From: Gnetum montanum
Taxonomy: Eukaryota > Streptophyta > Gnetopsida > Gnetales > Gnetaceae
NCBI GenBank assembly: GCA_015680685.1
Contig: MNCI01004064.1
Location: 315,039 to 379,038, forward strand
Direction: 5' to 3'
Length of the DNA: 64,000 nucleotides
Shown here piece by piece: positions 44,980 to 58,342 of the stretch (positions are counted from its first letter, which is position 1; every line of letters starts with the position of its first letter). A program made the translations under genes and the position numbers. The notes under the pieces were generated by a model. It was not told the DNA's origin. It saw nothing but the letters and a program-made list of their open reading frames with translations, and made no database searches.

Positions 44980-47460
44980 AAATGTTAGGCACACTCAAGA
45001 ATGAAAGTTTTTCTTTGTGATGTTATAGGTGTTGCCCATCTATGAGAAAGATTCTATCCATATGATGCTACATGACTAGGAAGGGTCACAAGATAATTCT
45101 TGTAGTATGTTCTTCTAGTTTCATTCCTCCTACCAATTTCAAGGTGAAGGTCTTAGAAGATTAATAGAGCATTCATGGTGCTTGACTAGGTTCTTTCCAT
45201 ATGAATAGGAAAATTATCTTCCACCTTATTTTTTGGTTCAATCACCAGGAAATATATAGGGTACAACCAATCCACCAATGTTGTCATCACATCATTCACC
45301 TATTCCACAGGGTATGTGTAAGATTGGTCCACTAGTTCTAATTGAATCTTAGAAATTTTGAAAGAAGGAATCCTCCAATCAAGGTATATCTAGAAAGAAA
45401 TGATGTTGACCCCAAAACTAGAGTTGCAGAGAGGTAGGTAGTGACCTTTTTTCTTATTAATTTGGATAGACACCATGGAATTGGTGGAATCTAATCTCTT
45501 CTCAAGTAATTATACTTCCTTGATTGCCCACATAGCCACCTTGGACATAGATATAGTGATGATATCATTATCACCAAATGTTATCTTATTGGATTTGCTA
45601 AACATAGTTGTAGAACTTATCCATGAAATAATTGTTTGGATTTGACATTATTCAAGGAAGGGTATTGAGACCTCATCAATGTGGATCTTATTTTTCTTGG
45701 ATTACTATCCTCTTCACAAGATGAAGAGGATGGAGTGGACCCAATCCCACAACACTCACATCTATGGTTACAAAAGAATTTTCTAGAATGAGACCTTTGA
45801 TTTTGCATAATAGCCAAATCAACATGTGTTTGGGTAATATTTCTCTCTAGAATACATTAAAGTAGGGTTATTTTATTAGGTAATATTATAGGATTTCACT
45901 TGTATGAGTTATAGTTTACTAAGGATCCCACCCTACATAGACTAAAGAATTCGAAGCTAATGCTACTACTACTATTGAGGAGCTTACTGGGTAGAACTAC
46001 TTGGAGTAGATAGATACTATTGAGGATTCATCTATTGAAATTACTAAGTACCTGTCTAGAAATCTTGGATGTAAAGATTAGAAAGAAGCATCATAGATTA
46101 TTCCATCAAGGTAAGAATATTTCATGGAATACTATGCTAGAAATTTAAATTTTATCACTATTGGTACTGCAACATCAGTTGCGAATACATACCTCTAGGA
46201 TAGTATAATTGGCCAAGGTATGAAGTCCTCCTTCTTTACCTTTCAATGAACTTAATATTCAGAGGCATCCTAGATCATCCCATTTCATCAATCATGTGAC
46301 CCATGATTATGCAACACTATGACTCATAAGGATTTATGAAATATTTGTAAGGATCCTTATCACTGAAGGATGCGAAAGCTTCATTTTGATAATTCTTAAT
46401 ACTTTTATAGTATGAGGGCTTCCTCTCACCTTTATCATTATACTTCTTTTTGTGTTGAGATGGTGCTATTACTTTTCTTAAAACTTTAACCACCTTGCTC
46501 TGAATGTCTATAAGGATAGTAATCATCTTGTCATCCTTCACTTTTTAAACCTAGTCCACCTTATGGGCCAAGTCTATTAAGGCCTTTTAGGTTCTAACTT
46601 AATCTTGTACTAAGATCTTGACTATAGTAGGAGGTTCAACTATACCTTTAATGTTTGTAACCTTTCTTCTACTCGTAGGATCATGATTGTATAGCTTGGC
46701 TAATTATTTCTTTTGTCATATATCTTTCATGATTGTGATGGTATGAAGTACTTTAATTTGGGTAATGAATGTTTTATGTACTTGGACCATTACATACATA
46801 TCTATGCATTCCCTTGTTTCCTACCTTAGGCCTTCCATGATATGTATTAGTTATTCTCTTTGGCTAAAGCCATGGCTTGGACATTGATGGGTAGTTTTCA
46901 TGTACATCTCCATGATGATGTTCAATGGCTCATAGGATCCTTGCCTCCATCTAGTCATCTCCTTCTAGATGCTTGAAATGTGGGCATGAGCCAAAAATTT
47001 AATGTAGAATATTTGAATCCTCTCCACCAATTTTAAAAGTAATTTGAGAAGCAAATATTTGTACCAAGTTTTCACATCATCAATGAAGATGCAAGAAAAT
47101 AAATGCAACTTCTACCAATCACTAATAATCCCCTATAGATAGTCAACATTGTCGAATACCTACATGTGAAGTTTGGAATCATCATTGGTAAATCCTATAT
47201 ATGTCAAGAAATTAATCATGTTGATCTATTTAATATCACTATCATAAACATGATATTTTGAAATATAAATAGCTTCATTAAGTTCATGATAGTTACCCCA
47301 GTCAAACAAATGGACATCATCATCACCAAATGGTTCAAATAAGTGTAGATGTTGTAACCTGGGGAGTAGATCAACATCATGAGTAAGTGGTTCCTAATCC
47401 TTCATCTAAGTTGTCAGATGAAAAGCTATAGTGAACCTCTTATTTCATCATTTGATATTA
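44980..47460 (-). pseudogene. Minus-strand gag-protease remnant, a different gypsy type
   Basis: Near 47.2-46.8 kb the minus strand encodes a gag-like run including FIDDVKTWYKYL, FYIKFLAHAHIS and MTRWRQGSYEPL. An open stretch at 46,541-46,317 (MKDDKMITILIDIQSKVVKV) is unassigned. At about 45.45-45.2 kb protease-like phrases appear: NSSFGVNIISF (family usually has an acidic residue before GSGVNI, so the site is lost), LELVDQSYTYPV, VNDVMTTLVDWLYPI. No RT follows to the left. The assignment rests on spaced motifs through many stops. Confidence 0.6.
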
Positions 47461-47596
47461 GATTTTTTACCTCTGATGAGATTCATAATCACTATACACT
47501 AGCTTTGAAGCCATGTAAAATGTATAATCATCCTCTAGGCTAATATTTATTAGGATCTCTTTTAGATCATGTGATGCAACATCATTCACTATTTTT

Positions 47597-48688
47597 TGAG
47601 GATTAATAACTTAGAATGGAATGTGGAATGAATAAGTTCCTCAAATTAAAATAAAAGAATCACACCACACCTAAAATTTACATGGTTCTCCAACTTGGGT
47701 ACATTTACATTCAGAGGGTAGAATCCTTACACACCTTCGAACTTTGTTTCTTAAAAAATAATTTGAAGGGCATCATACCTTATACAAGCTCTAACCTTTG
47801 CTTTGAAGTGTTTCATTGCTACAAAGCTACTCAAACGCACAAGGTTTCAACAAGGTTAGAATGTGGTTTCAAGGATCCCACAACCTTTACAAAATAAGCG
47901 CCAATTTAGAGTATTTTGATGTTGTAAAGACACCCAATCTCATAAGATCCCGACAAGCTCAATCATGATGTCATCTTATAAGAAGCACATCAATCCCAAT
48001 AGGGCAACAAGAGAGAAAAAAAAACACAAGGAAAGAATGTAACTTAGATTATAGGTCCTTGTACTTTGAAGCACAATTCTACAATCACTCAAGCAAATGA
48101 TTTTACAAATGAAGTACACAAGTTCAATATATAACCATTACTTTAATAGTGAAAATTCATGCAGAACACTTACATAATACCAAAGAAAATGATGCCTTCT
48201 TATAGCCTTAGAGTTTTTGAAATTACATTGGAATTCATAAAACCACTATCTAATGACTAGTGTAGATGTGTCCTTTGAAATTGGGATGTCTCTCTAAAAT
48301 TGACTTCAACTTTGGGGAGATGTCTTTCCTAAAAGTGGGATGTCTTTGTGGAGATGTCTCTATGGATATTTCTTCTTAGGAAAGGAGACATCTTCTCTAG
48401 ATGTTTCTCACTTTGGACAAGATGTTTTTTTCTTCTTGGTGATGTCTTCTCAGCTCTTAAACTTTGATTCCTTAGGCTTCCTCTTACTGATTGGAGCATA
48501 TTCATTTGGCTTGTAGTCCATGTACTCATCCATGCTCCCTTGAGTTCTTGTAGTTTCCACTTGCATCTTTGTACTTGTCCATGCTTCCTTGAGTACATCT
48601 CTCATTCATCCCTTACAAAATAATCACACTCCGTAACATTCTATGTTCTCCATTTTCCTTAAGGTTTTCACATACTAAAAGGTTAACA
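47597..48688 (-). repeat. Copia 3' LTR of the same family as the 6-11 kb element
   Basis: It shares acatggttctccaacttggg, the cagagggtag word, tacaagctctaacc and gatcccgacaagctcaatc-like text with the LTRs at 6.2 and 10.8 kb. It runs from TG at 47,597 to ggttaaca at 48,688. The minus strand reads TGTTAACC at its start. Confidence 0.82.
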
Positions 48689-48702
48689 ATCTCCTCCTTT
48701 TT
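48689..48702 (-). other. Polypurine tract of the copia element
   Basis: Minus strand AAAAAGGAGGAGAT directly precedes the LTR start TGTTAACC. This is the usual copia plus-strand primer arrangement, so 47,597-48,688 is a 3' LTR. The internal part of that copia element is lost after about 170 bases. Confidence 0.8.
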
Positions 48703-48879
48703 GGTGATGTACAAAACTTAAGAAAATGGGTGATTTGATAAACCAATAAAGAATAATAATAACATTAAAAAAATCAAGACATAAATTTCAATGGTAACTA
48801 GGAATATCTTTATTGAAATGAATATATGTCAAAATTTTAACCAAATATTCATTATGAGCATAAGATTTCAACACTAGGT

Positions 48880-51586
48880 TGAAAAATATTAAAAAGGTGC
48901 TTTATTTAAGTAAAATCTTAATCGATTCCATGGTAATGAACAAGTCTTTTTCACTGTTAGATGTTCTTTCATTGTTGTTGACTTTGGCTTCCTGCATTCT
49001 ATTTAGAATTTTTACCTCATGCTTTAGTGTTTGTGGTTTAGGATTGCTTCCCTTCTCTTGTTTTTTATTGTCCTTCATAGGTTGACTTGTTGAAGTGCCT
49101 TGAACATTAGAGCCCATGGGAACAACTAAAATACATGTAAGCTTCAGTGGACCTACTTCCTTCCATAGCTTTGGTTGTTTATTATCCTTGGTGTTAGGCT
49201 TAGGAGCTAGGTTCTTACATTGTTTTAAAGGCCATTTCTTATTATCTGGTTGTGGAGGAACTAAAGCATTGGCTACCACAAGAGAACATTAGTTACCTTA
49301 AGCTACCAGCTTAGTAGTAGTAGTAGGGGGCACTATAATAATGAATGATGCTTTTGGAGGTGCAAGTGATGGTATTCTTATGACAAAAAAATTTCTTGAA
49401 CTTGATGAAGTTGAATCCCTTTTATCATGAGAAGATACCTAAATCACAAATGACTCCCTAGTAGGTTTAGAATTATCATTAACATTGAATATGGCTATGG
49501 TATATCAGTCATTTTTTATGTTTGGTAAGTCTTTGTACACTTGCATGCTTTGGTTTTGAGACCTAATTAGATTTAATGTATCTAGTACCAATTCATCATT
49601 AGTTATCATCCTTTGCAAATCATCTTTTAACACCAAACAAAAATTAGTTTCATGGCCCAGAAGCTTGTGGTAATGGTAGAATCAGTCTAATTTAAAGTCT
49701 TTGGAATAGGTGGATTATCCTAGATGGTCACAATGGGATCCTTAGCGATGTCACACAAATAGTCATACCTCTTGAGAGTAGTTTTAGTCATATATTTATA
49801 TTGGATACAACCACTTTTGAGAAACTGGTCAAGAAGCTCAGATGATTTTGTGGGAAAATTTGTGTACTTGAACCAATCCTTTCTTTCAAAGTTAGGCTAA
49901 TGTTGATTAGAGGTAGCACTCAACATTGAAGGTTGAGTAGTGGTGGCAAGGGCCTTTAGTTAGATTATCTTTGGCCCCTTCTTTATTTTTGTACCTTTGT
50001 CCACAATGGCTACTATAACATGATTCTATTTTCCCTTGTTCCTATCTTTTCTTATGTGTTGATTTTTATATGTTACATATGATGGGTCATTACTAGCTTC
50101 CACAACATATTCTATGTTGGTTTCTAAAAAGGCATGGCTTAGTGACCATGGGTCTATGTAGTATAGTTCAGATTTGACAAAATCATTAACCATCCCCTTG
50201 GAAATGGCCAAAAGAAATGTCTCAAAGATGGGCTCAAGGATTTTGTTAATGGTAGCATTCCATTTGTGTATGAATTTTTGGATAGGTTCAAGAGGCCCCT
50301 ATTTGATTATCATTAGTTGATCTAATGTGGTATTGAGTCTCAAGTTGTACTTGAAATGATTAACAAATTGTGAAATCAGGTCTTCTATAGAGGTAATGGA
50401 GCCTCTAGGTAGAGCACAATACTAGTCTAAAGCTTTTCTGGTCAAGACATAGGGAGGATATGCATTAGAGTATGGGGCCAGGCTTATAACAATATGTGCT
50501 TAGAGTGGAAGGTAAAGAGGTATGCACTAGGATCACCCTCATCATTATATTTGGTAAACTAGGGAACTAGAATAATCATGAGAAGAGTTATCTATGAGAC
50601 GTCAAGACTGATGGGGTTATCTTTGTATAATTCCATAATCTTAACTATCTAGGGTGTGGAAGACTTAACTTTCCATAGCTCTTCTATGAGGTCCTAGATC
50701 ATTTGAAAGACCTGATCTAAACCTTGGAGCATTCCAATAAGTTGGGAAGTTTGCAATGATGGTTGCAAGAAGATTTGAGAGGCTTGGGATTATGCAATGG
50801 ACATTGGTATTAAGGGAAGGTTTTGGATGATCACTATGGTGGAAGGATTAAATAAGAAAAATGAATTTTGAGTTGGAACTTGAAGCATAAAGGGGATGAA
50901 GAAAGTGTAGTAGTCTTGTAAAATTTGAGGTCCCAAAGAGGGTGTTACTAGTATGATGAAAGGAGATAATGTTGTAGACACCATTGGAGCCGAGCACATG
51001 GAATGAGGTTGAGTGACAAAGAGAATCAATGAGAATAATAATGTAGAGTGAGATACAAGTTAAGATTGGTGGATAGCAATTATAGGTGTTAGGCTTAACA
51101 TGATGGGATATATAGGTGGAGACTAAGGAACTTGACCTAGAGGGGACACTGTGGATGCAAGGCTAGAGATGGTTTCTTGGGGAGCTAATTATTCGAAGAG
51201 GAATCTGATAAAAGAATTTGGCTCATGCTCTACCTCTATCTCATCCTGTTCCTCTTAGTTTTCATCTAAATTAACTTCCTCACTCACCTCATTAACATTA
51301 ATAAGTTGTGTCAGCACTTGTGCATAAAAATCCACTAGGTGGATTTGATCATAGTATGATGGGATATCTTCTTTCCCATTTTGGTGAATGATTTTATATT
51401 GACATTTGATGTTAGAATCAGAGCATGAAATGAGGAGGCCAGCCTATATTTTTGCATAAATAAAGTTATAGTATTCCTCATTAATGATCATAACGTATGG
51501 TTCCTATCCCATTCACCTAAGATATTGCCTACATTCTATGACCATTGGATCCTTAGGATCACAGACATGAACTACTTCTTGGTTAG
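48880..51586 (-). pseudogene. Gag remnant of element D2
   Basis: Related to A1 and B gag. The core MAISKGMVNDFVKSELYYID lies at 50,211 downwards, followed by NDPSYVTYKNQHIRK. The zinc-knuckle-like region (NFCLVLKDDLQRMI) is at about 49.63 kb, repeated ESFVI/ASFIIIVPP linker units at 49.47-49.32 kb, and a pre-protease stretch MVANALVPPQPDNKKWPLKQ at 49,279-48,902. The protease is missing, replaced by the copia 3' end at 48.7 kb. The N-terminal side is interrupted by the solo LTR at 51,587. Confidence 0.78.
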
Positions 51587-52444
51587 TGTTGGCACATTTT
51601 GGCCATTTCATGGAACAGATTAGAACACAAGATTGAGAATTGCAGTTGGAGCAGCAATAGGACTTGAACATCTACACGATAAGACAAGCCCGCATGTTTT
51701 ATATATCGTGATCTAAAATGGCCTACAGTAACAAGCCACCACATAGCCTCTTATGAGGGAGGTTGTAACAGCACTTGGTTACTTGTCTTCTCAAACATAT
51801 GATCCTCTATTTTCGGTCATCCATTAATGTTAAACCCACTTTTTCAAGTCAGAATGCAAAGATGGAAAGAAAATTAATTGCCAGAATAGACAATCATCAA
51901 GTGTCTGAAATGGAGCAAATTGATCCCAAGGGTTTTAAACAACCCTCATTATTGAAGGATTCCAGAAAAACCCCGAAACACAACGTTTTGGACGTGATGG
52001 TTCTGGGGAAATAATGGTCTTGGAAGACATGGAGAATAATAAAAATACATGATGATACATAGACTCACCACAATTTGCAAAAATCGTAGGCATGCATAGG
52101 TAGACACGTGGAACAAGAATCGTTGCACCACAAGCCAAGCTTTGTGCATTTATTTTCACTCACCAATAATGGCTTCTTCATCCAACAATGTGAAATGTGT
52201 ATTTCTGTGGTTTTCTATTGCTGAGGCAAGTGACAAATAATATGCAAACAAAAAGAGGAACGCCATTGACTTCATCAAAGCTTGGGTTATATGATCTTAT
52301 TGAAAAGTTTATTAATTTATCATGGGAAGAAAGGGCAGGAGGAGTACGGCAGAGGTGCTGCGTTTCCAGCGTTGACCACCATGAAATCAAACGGTGCCGC
52401 TAAGACATGAAACTCTGCCAACCAGCGATGCATACCAACAACAC

Positions 52445-52870
52445 GAATTATTTTGCAAATGAATTGCAGCCCTAATTTGCTGAAAATCGTGGCTGAAATT
52501 TGCAGAAAATCGTGGCCCTAATTTGCTCCGAAATTTGCAGAAAATCGCGGCCTTGTTCACAGATTCTGTTTGGGCGTTCTTGGGAATTCGTGGGTTTGTT
52601 TCGACAGGGTTAATTCAGGAAATGGCTCCCACAAAACACGACGGCAGCAGCAGGCGCGGAGAAGACCAGCAGCGGGTGCAGAAAAGTCCGCAGCAAACAC
52701 CAAAGAAACACAAATGGGCATGGCCTGTACACGACAACACCACCGGATGCAGTGGCAAAATGTTCAGAGGATGAAACTGTATTTCTAATAACATCACCCA
52801 TGACAAAGGACTCCCCATCAAATACCGCGTCATTGACCCCGCATTCACAACTACATCGAGGCTTCGGTTG
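52445..52870 (+). other. GC-rich, CpG-containing island inside the solo LTR
   Basis: Three copies of an atttgc(t/ag)..aaaatcgtggc phrase (52,450-52,550) lead into a 50-codon frame at 52,622-52,774 (MAPTKHDGSSRRGEDQQRVQ to GKMFRG). The base composition differs sharply from the flanks. No family is recognised. It may be captured host sequence or ordinary U3 sequence of a young LTR. Confidence 0.4.
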
Positions 52871-53209
52871 TAGAGCATGACATTTATTTTGATTAACTTT
52901 GGATTTTTAGTTGTTATTATGCTACTATACATTTGACAGCCCTTGGTTGTGTACTAAGTAAGTATTAATATTAATTTAAAAATTTGCATATGCTAAGGAG
53001 TTATATTGGATAGTTATCCAATAGGACACTTGGCCACTATATATTTTATTTATATAATTGTAACTCTGATGTTATCTAGTTGTAACTTCCTAGCCCTAAT
53101 CTATGATGTTTGTAACCACCAAGGCCACTTGTCAATTTTAACCTTTTTATCTTTTTGGTGGTTGAAACCACCCAATATTGTTGTAACTTACCTAACCACC
53201 TTTGAGCCC

Positions 53210-53219
53210 TATAAAAAGG
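53210..53219 (+). promoter_or_regulatory. TATA box of the solo LTR
   Basis: TATAAAAAGG in a GC-balanced context (gagccc before, cttcaggagg after), about 1.6 kb into the LTR, is a good RNA polymerase II core-promoter candidate and gives U3 on the left. Confidence 0.6.
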
Positions 53220-54409
53220 CTTCAGGAGGAAAGGAGAAGGATATAACACATTGGGTCTCACACTTGGGAGCAAAGAAGATTTGTAAAGAAGATTGTTTGC
53301 AAGATGGCTTGCTAGAATAAAGATTTCAGCCTCTTTGTCATGGTCCTGTGAGTTATGTATTTCATTTTTTGTTTTGTTTAAATTACTTAGCTAGTGGTTT
53401 AGATAGTATCATTCTTGGCAAGTAATTTTGGGATTTTTAGATTGCTCTTATTGTTCTTGTTGCCCGATAGAAATTTCTGTTAAAATTTTGCCATAGAAGC
53501 GCTAGTGAATGAAAGCCTTAAGAGCATTTTAGTAGTAAATTTCGTTATTGTGCAACATTTGGGAATTGCTATTGGGTTGTTGGAAGAGAGCCTCTATTTG
53601 TAGTCACGCCATGGAACAATTTAGTAGCCGAGAGGGTTCAGAAAATCTTTGGTATTTTGATGGGACCAGAATAGCTTCTTTATCTTTAAAGTGATTTTCC
53701 GTGTTATTTCAATCAGAAATTGTCAAGTCTTTTAAAGGTTCTGTTTGAATGCAATCATTGGCATCTATTGTCTAGTCAAAGTGGAGTCTCGTACATGGTA
53801 GTTTACACAACGATTTTTGGTAGCACAGTAGGATTGTCTTGAAGATATTGCTTAGTTGAGCCTTGGAAGTTTGAACAATTCGTAGATATTGAATTTGGGA
53901 TAGCTTTATTGCGAAGTGTTTACTCGTGTCATTTTACCTTGTTTAAATATTTGAGATTCACACAACTCTGCTTTCTTTTCTTTCCTGTCTATTTCCATTG
54001 AATCTTGCTCTATTTCTAGTTTTCTTGTGGAACTACCTCTTTCTCTGGGGAAAATTAGGAGTAGATTTGCGGATTTGTGCTCAAATATTTTTGCAAAATT
54101 TTACTTGTTACAAGCAGGTATTATAAGGACCGCGTAGACTAGGTAGTTGAACAAAATAGGAAACTTTCAATAACTCACAGTACTGGACAAAGTTGGCTGA
54201 ATCTCTTTAAAGTAAGTCATTTGTAGTTCACACATAACGAAATTGTCACATTTCATACAACCGCACGCCGCAACAGCACACACACATACTCACATTAACT
54301 ACTAAGTTATTTGGAGGTATCTGGGCCTTGGTGTTGCCAGAGACCAGCAGGCACCTAAATCCTGTTCGAGGACACTCATTGGCGGTCGCGTCCCAAACGG
54401 TCGCCAACA

Positions 54410-56469
54410 GTTAGCAGTCATATGTATTATGTTGTGAGGTAAGACTATTGAATGATGAAAATATGTAAACAAGATGCTAAACCAAGTAACTGGCTAAGTC
54501 TCTCAATGTGTGAGAGTCTCTATAAGAGACTTAGCATATAAGATTCTTAGTGTATGAAAGCCTTAGTGTATAAGATTCACATTGTATGAAAGCCTTGGTG
54601 TATTGAGAAGTCTCAACATGTGGGACTATCTAATGTGTGGAAGTCCCAACATGTGGGACTACATAGCCTTAACCACATTATAAAAATAAAGTAAAAAATT
54701 CTCTTTTAAAATTTATGAAAGGAAAATGACTAAGAACTATAAAATATGAGTGGTGGAAATAAGGATTTCAATGTCTGCTGCAATTGCAAAGGCAATGTAG
54801 GTGGTTGTGGTAGTGTTGTGCATTACACTAGGAGAAAGGTACTTTTTTATGTTTTAAAAATATTAAGAATGGTGGTAGTAGTTCACACTCTAGTTGGATA
54901 ATTTAATGAAAAAATTATTAAAATTTGTGACAGGCAACACCCTAGGTTTTGGGAAGATCCAAAACAAAATTTTTCAAAAATTAATAGTCAAGATTGGTTG
55001 TAGATTACACGTTGGCCTTTGGAAAGACCCAACTCTAATTTTGTAAAATTAAAAAGTGTAGGTTTTTTGGTAGGCCACATATTAGATTTTGGAAAAACCC
55101 AACTCTAATTTTGTAGAATTAAAAAGTGTAGGTTTGGTGGCAAGACACATGCTAGGTTTTGAGAAAATCCAACACTTAACAAAAAAAATTAAATTGACCA
55201 AACTAGTTGTAGGCCACACAATGGATTTCTGAAAAACCCATAACTTGAAAAAAAAAAAAGGTAAAAATGAGAAAAATTCACACGCTGGGTTTTGGGAAAA
55301 CCTAGCACTAATGGAAAAAATTAAATTTGGATTTTAGTAAGTACATTGAGTGGAAGCCCTCCTTCTAGCACTAGAAAATTGTAGGGCCTAAAAACTTTGG
55401 TGCTAGAGATCCAAATATTTAAGTGTGGAATAATTTTGACTCATGAATCTATAGGCCTCAAAAAAAGATTTAGAGCACCTTAGATAATCTTATTAATCAC
55501 CCAAAGACCTACAAATTTGTTACCAATTAGAAAATAAAGATGAAAAAAATTTGTGCAGTTTTGGTTTAAGTGAAAGATCTAAGAATGAGAATAAGGAAAT
55601 AAATGATATAATGTAGAAAAGCAAAGAGAATTGTAACTTTGTATTAATGCACTATAAAAACAAAGGTTTATGAAATACAAATTGTGCATTGTAAAAACTA
55701 GAAAAAACATAAATAACTTTGATATCTTATGTAGCCAGTAGGGTGTATGCTACAAGTCTACTCTGATCTGGTTGGTCTATGCTGGGGAGGAATAGTTTTG
55801 GACTTTTGACTACCTAAACTACTCTAAAAATCTCAAGTTTAGTCAATGCAAAAAAGATTCAAAAGTCCTTACAATGAAGAAAAATTTTGTTTGGATAGGC
55901 TATGGGTCCTGATTTTTTGTTGATTAATTCTGCCATGATTACTAACATATTTATGGCAAACCCTACAATTTTTTTGGATACTTTCTTGTAGCATATAAGT
56001 AGTTTTAGCTAATTTCTTACCTCCACATGCTACCTAGCATGTGGGCTTAAAGCCCAAATCCCACACACTATCTCTATAGGTTACCTAGCTTGTGATGCTA
56101 TAATGCTCATCTTATGAGATGTAAATACCACATTTTGTAACTTGCAAAGCATTGTAAACCCCCACAAGATGGGATACATGGAATTTACAACCTTTGGAGT
56201 AGTTTTTACCTTCCACAAGCTAGAATACAAGGCATTCATAGCTTGTGAAGCATGTTTTGCCCATATAAGCTGGGATGCATGAAATCTATTGTGTGTGGGC
56301 TACAAATACCAGTTTTTACATTGCAAACTACCCTAATATCTATCAATACCAGGCCATAATATAGGATTTTTGGAAAAAAATAAGGAGATTGTATCTACCT
56401 TTATATTTTCACCAAATTACAAAAATTTTGACTATGGGCTGTAACATGAATTTTCTTTGGGGTGTTTCA
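54410..56469 (-). repeat. Leader and 5' LTR of element D2
   Basis: The right edge ggtgtttca at 56,461-56,469 gives a minus-strand LTR start TGAAACACCCCAAAGAAAAT, closely matching the element C LTR start (TGAAACACCATCTAGAAAAT). Inside are word arrays: agtgtatgaaagcctt-type at 54,500-54,660, about five ~80-bp units with ggttttgggaaaaccca at 54,930-55,320, and ccacaagctgggatacatgg-type at 56,030-56,320. The LTR/leader boundary is not resolved. Confidence 0.72.
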
Positions 56470-57070
56470 AGATATTTAAGGTTTTTTTATTACTCAAGGT
56501 CTATTATTGAATTTTTCACATTCTATCTTTCAAGATTCATTCAAGAACATAGACTAAGCCACATGAATTCTTTCTTGAATATCTTGAGATATGCAAAAGG
56601 GACCATGGATTTTCCATAAAATTTGTTAAAGGGGATGGCAACTTCCATGAATTTTATGATGTTGATTAGGATGAATATATACAAGAGAGAAAGTCCAGAT
56701 TAGGTTCTATCATCTTTCTAGGGACTAATCCCATATATTAGAGCAACAAGAAACAAAGTTTCATAACTCTTTCATCATGTGAGACTAAATTTATTGTAAT
56801 GGAATATTGTATCAAACAAATTTTGTTACTAAAGAAGTTCTTTACTTAATTGGCCTTTCAAGTCTATTTTTCTTCATTGAGCTCATGGTGGATAACACAT
56901 TAGCAATCCAAATCTTAAAGGAGCATGTCCTTTACAAAATGTTCAAGCTTATTAATATAAAGCACTACTTCATCAAGTAAGAAGTAAAGGAGAATAACAT
57001 CTTGTCCAAGTATGTGCCTACACAAGATCAATTAGTTGATATCCTCATAAAGCATCTCTAAGAATACAAG
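56470..57070 (+). pseudogene. Copia RT end and RNase H remnant, truncated by D2
   Basis: The plus strand reads FTFYLSRFIQEHRLSHMNSF and NILRYAKGTMDF (end of RT). RNase H pieces follow across frameshifts: SRLGSIIFLGTNPI, ITLSSCETKFIAMEYCI, and a tail recognisable as KHYFIK, CLHKIN, PTQDQLVDILIKHL-type phrases around 57,000-57,060. The domain begins exactly at the right edge of the D2 LTR, so D2 appears to have inserted into this copia element. Confidence 0.78.
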
Positions 57071-58330
57071 TTTAACTACCTATTAAAGATAATTAGCACC
57101 TCAAAGGTGGAAGAACCAAGCAAAGAAGATCACTAAAGTTCCAACTCCATGATTCGCATACATTACATGCTAACTAAGGATACGTTAGAAATATTATCAA
57201 TGTATGCTTTTAAATCCTCCATCCATGCTTAATTTAATGTTGAATAGAATAGTATATAGTAAGAGTTTTTTCCTTAATGTTGTGATGCTTACTTTCCATG
57301 TAATAGATGTTATAAGTATTCTTTTTTATGAAGAAGTGGAATTTCAGAAGGTTAGGGATTGAGAAAATTTCCAAAAAGATTAAGAAGGTCTCTAGAGCCT
57401 TCATGTTGAGTCCATCTCAAAGAGTTAACATCCTCTCCAAACAAGTATACATATGGGTGTACTCCTCTCATTGTAACCTTCCTTGCTTATGTATTTTGAG
57501 TTGAAGTGAATAGAAGCTCTTTCTTCCTTCAATTATTGAGTGTTTTGTGCAAGTTATGTGTCCATAGGAAGCTCTTTTAGCTTTCAGTTTTTCTCTTTTC
57601 TTACATTCTTGTAACATGATCACCTCATTTGAGAAGTGAATTCCTTCTTATTTGTTTTTCTTCCAAGTTCTCTCAAATTTTCCTTTTATGAATTCTCATA
57701 AATTTATGCATTATCTTAAGTTTCTCACATGCAGGTTTTAATTCCAAACTCTTTTAAGTTTCTAAATTTAAATCTAAATTTTTTTATAATTCAAGTTAAG
57801 TTTGTAAGAATTTAGAAGTGTTAATATATTGTAAGTTAAGAGATTTTCTCTCCAATTTCATATTCATGTCAATTTTCATGTTTGTGTTCATGGGGTTTTT
57901 CTTTGTCTTTCTTTTAAGTAAAATTTAACATAAAAACACATATCTCTTGTTTCATGTACTTATTCCAAGATTCGTTAGCTTACTAGAGTCATCTCTCATG
58001 GCTTTTTTATGTTTCCAAAAGAATTTGAAGGATGTTTAACAAAGAATTAAAAGTTTATGGAAGTTCATGGTGTTTTCATGTCTTTAGCACATTTGTGTTA
58101 AATTCAATGCTAATTAGTTATTTATCTTATAATTCATTCAATAATTACCATGCTTGAAGGTTGTATGACATGTTGGAAGTCTTAACTTTATCAATTCTAA
58201 GACCCATTTCCTTCTAGATTGTTATCAAAGTTTCGTTTTGGCACCATTCTATGTTTCCTACAAGACCATGACTAAACTACAAGTTTATCATGAATTGTGG
58301 TATGTACAAACATATTTTTAGGTGACCAAA
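57071..58330. other. No gene recognised; probable LTR material
   Basis: It follows the copia RNase H, so the first part is probably that element's 3' end. A possible LTR start TGTTGAGTCC lies at 57,404 but is not verified against a second copy. The rest is T-rich and leads into the 31-bp minisatellite. Confidence 0.4.
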
Positions 58331-58342
58331 ACTTCACTAATA

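Larger units (their letters stand above)
51587..54409 (+). mobile_element. Solo LTR, 2,823 bp, with GTTAG target duplication
   Basis: The sequence starts TGTTGGC and ends GCCAACA, flanked by GTTAG at 51,582-51,586 and 54,410-54,414. No internal direct repeat of the ends, primer site or coding domain was found, so it reads as a solo LTR left by recombination between two LTRs. It interrupts element D2 gag near its start (actacttcttggttag on the left resembles actacatcttggctag in element B). Orientation is inferred from the TATA-like box at 53,210. Confidence 0.85.

Noticed and set aside
52615-52932. Minus-strand frame over the GC-rich island of the solo LTR
   Set aside because: No motif. Overlapping frames on both strands reflect high GC content.
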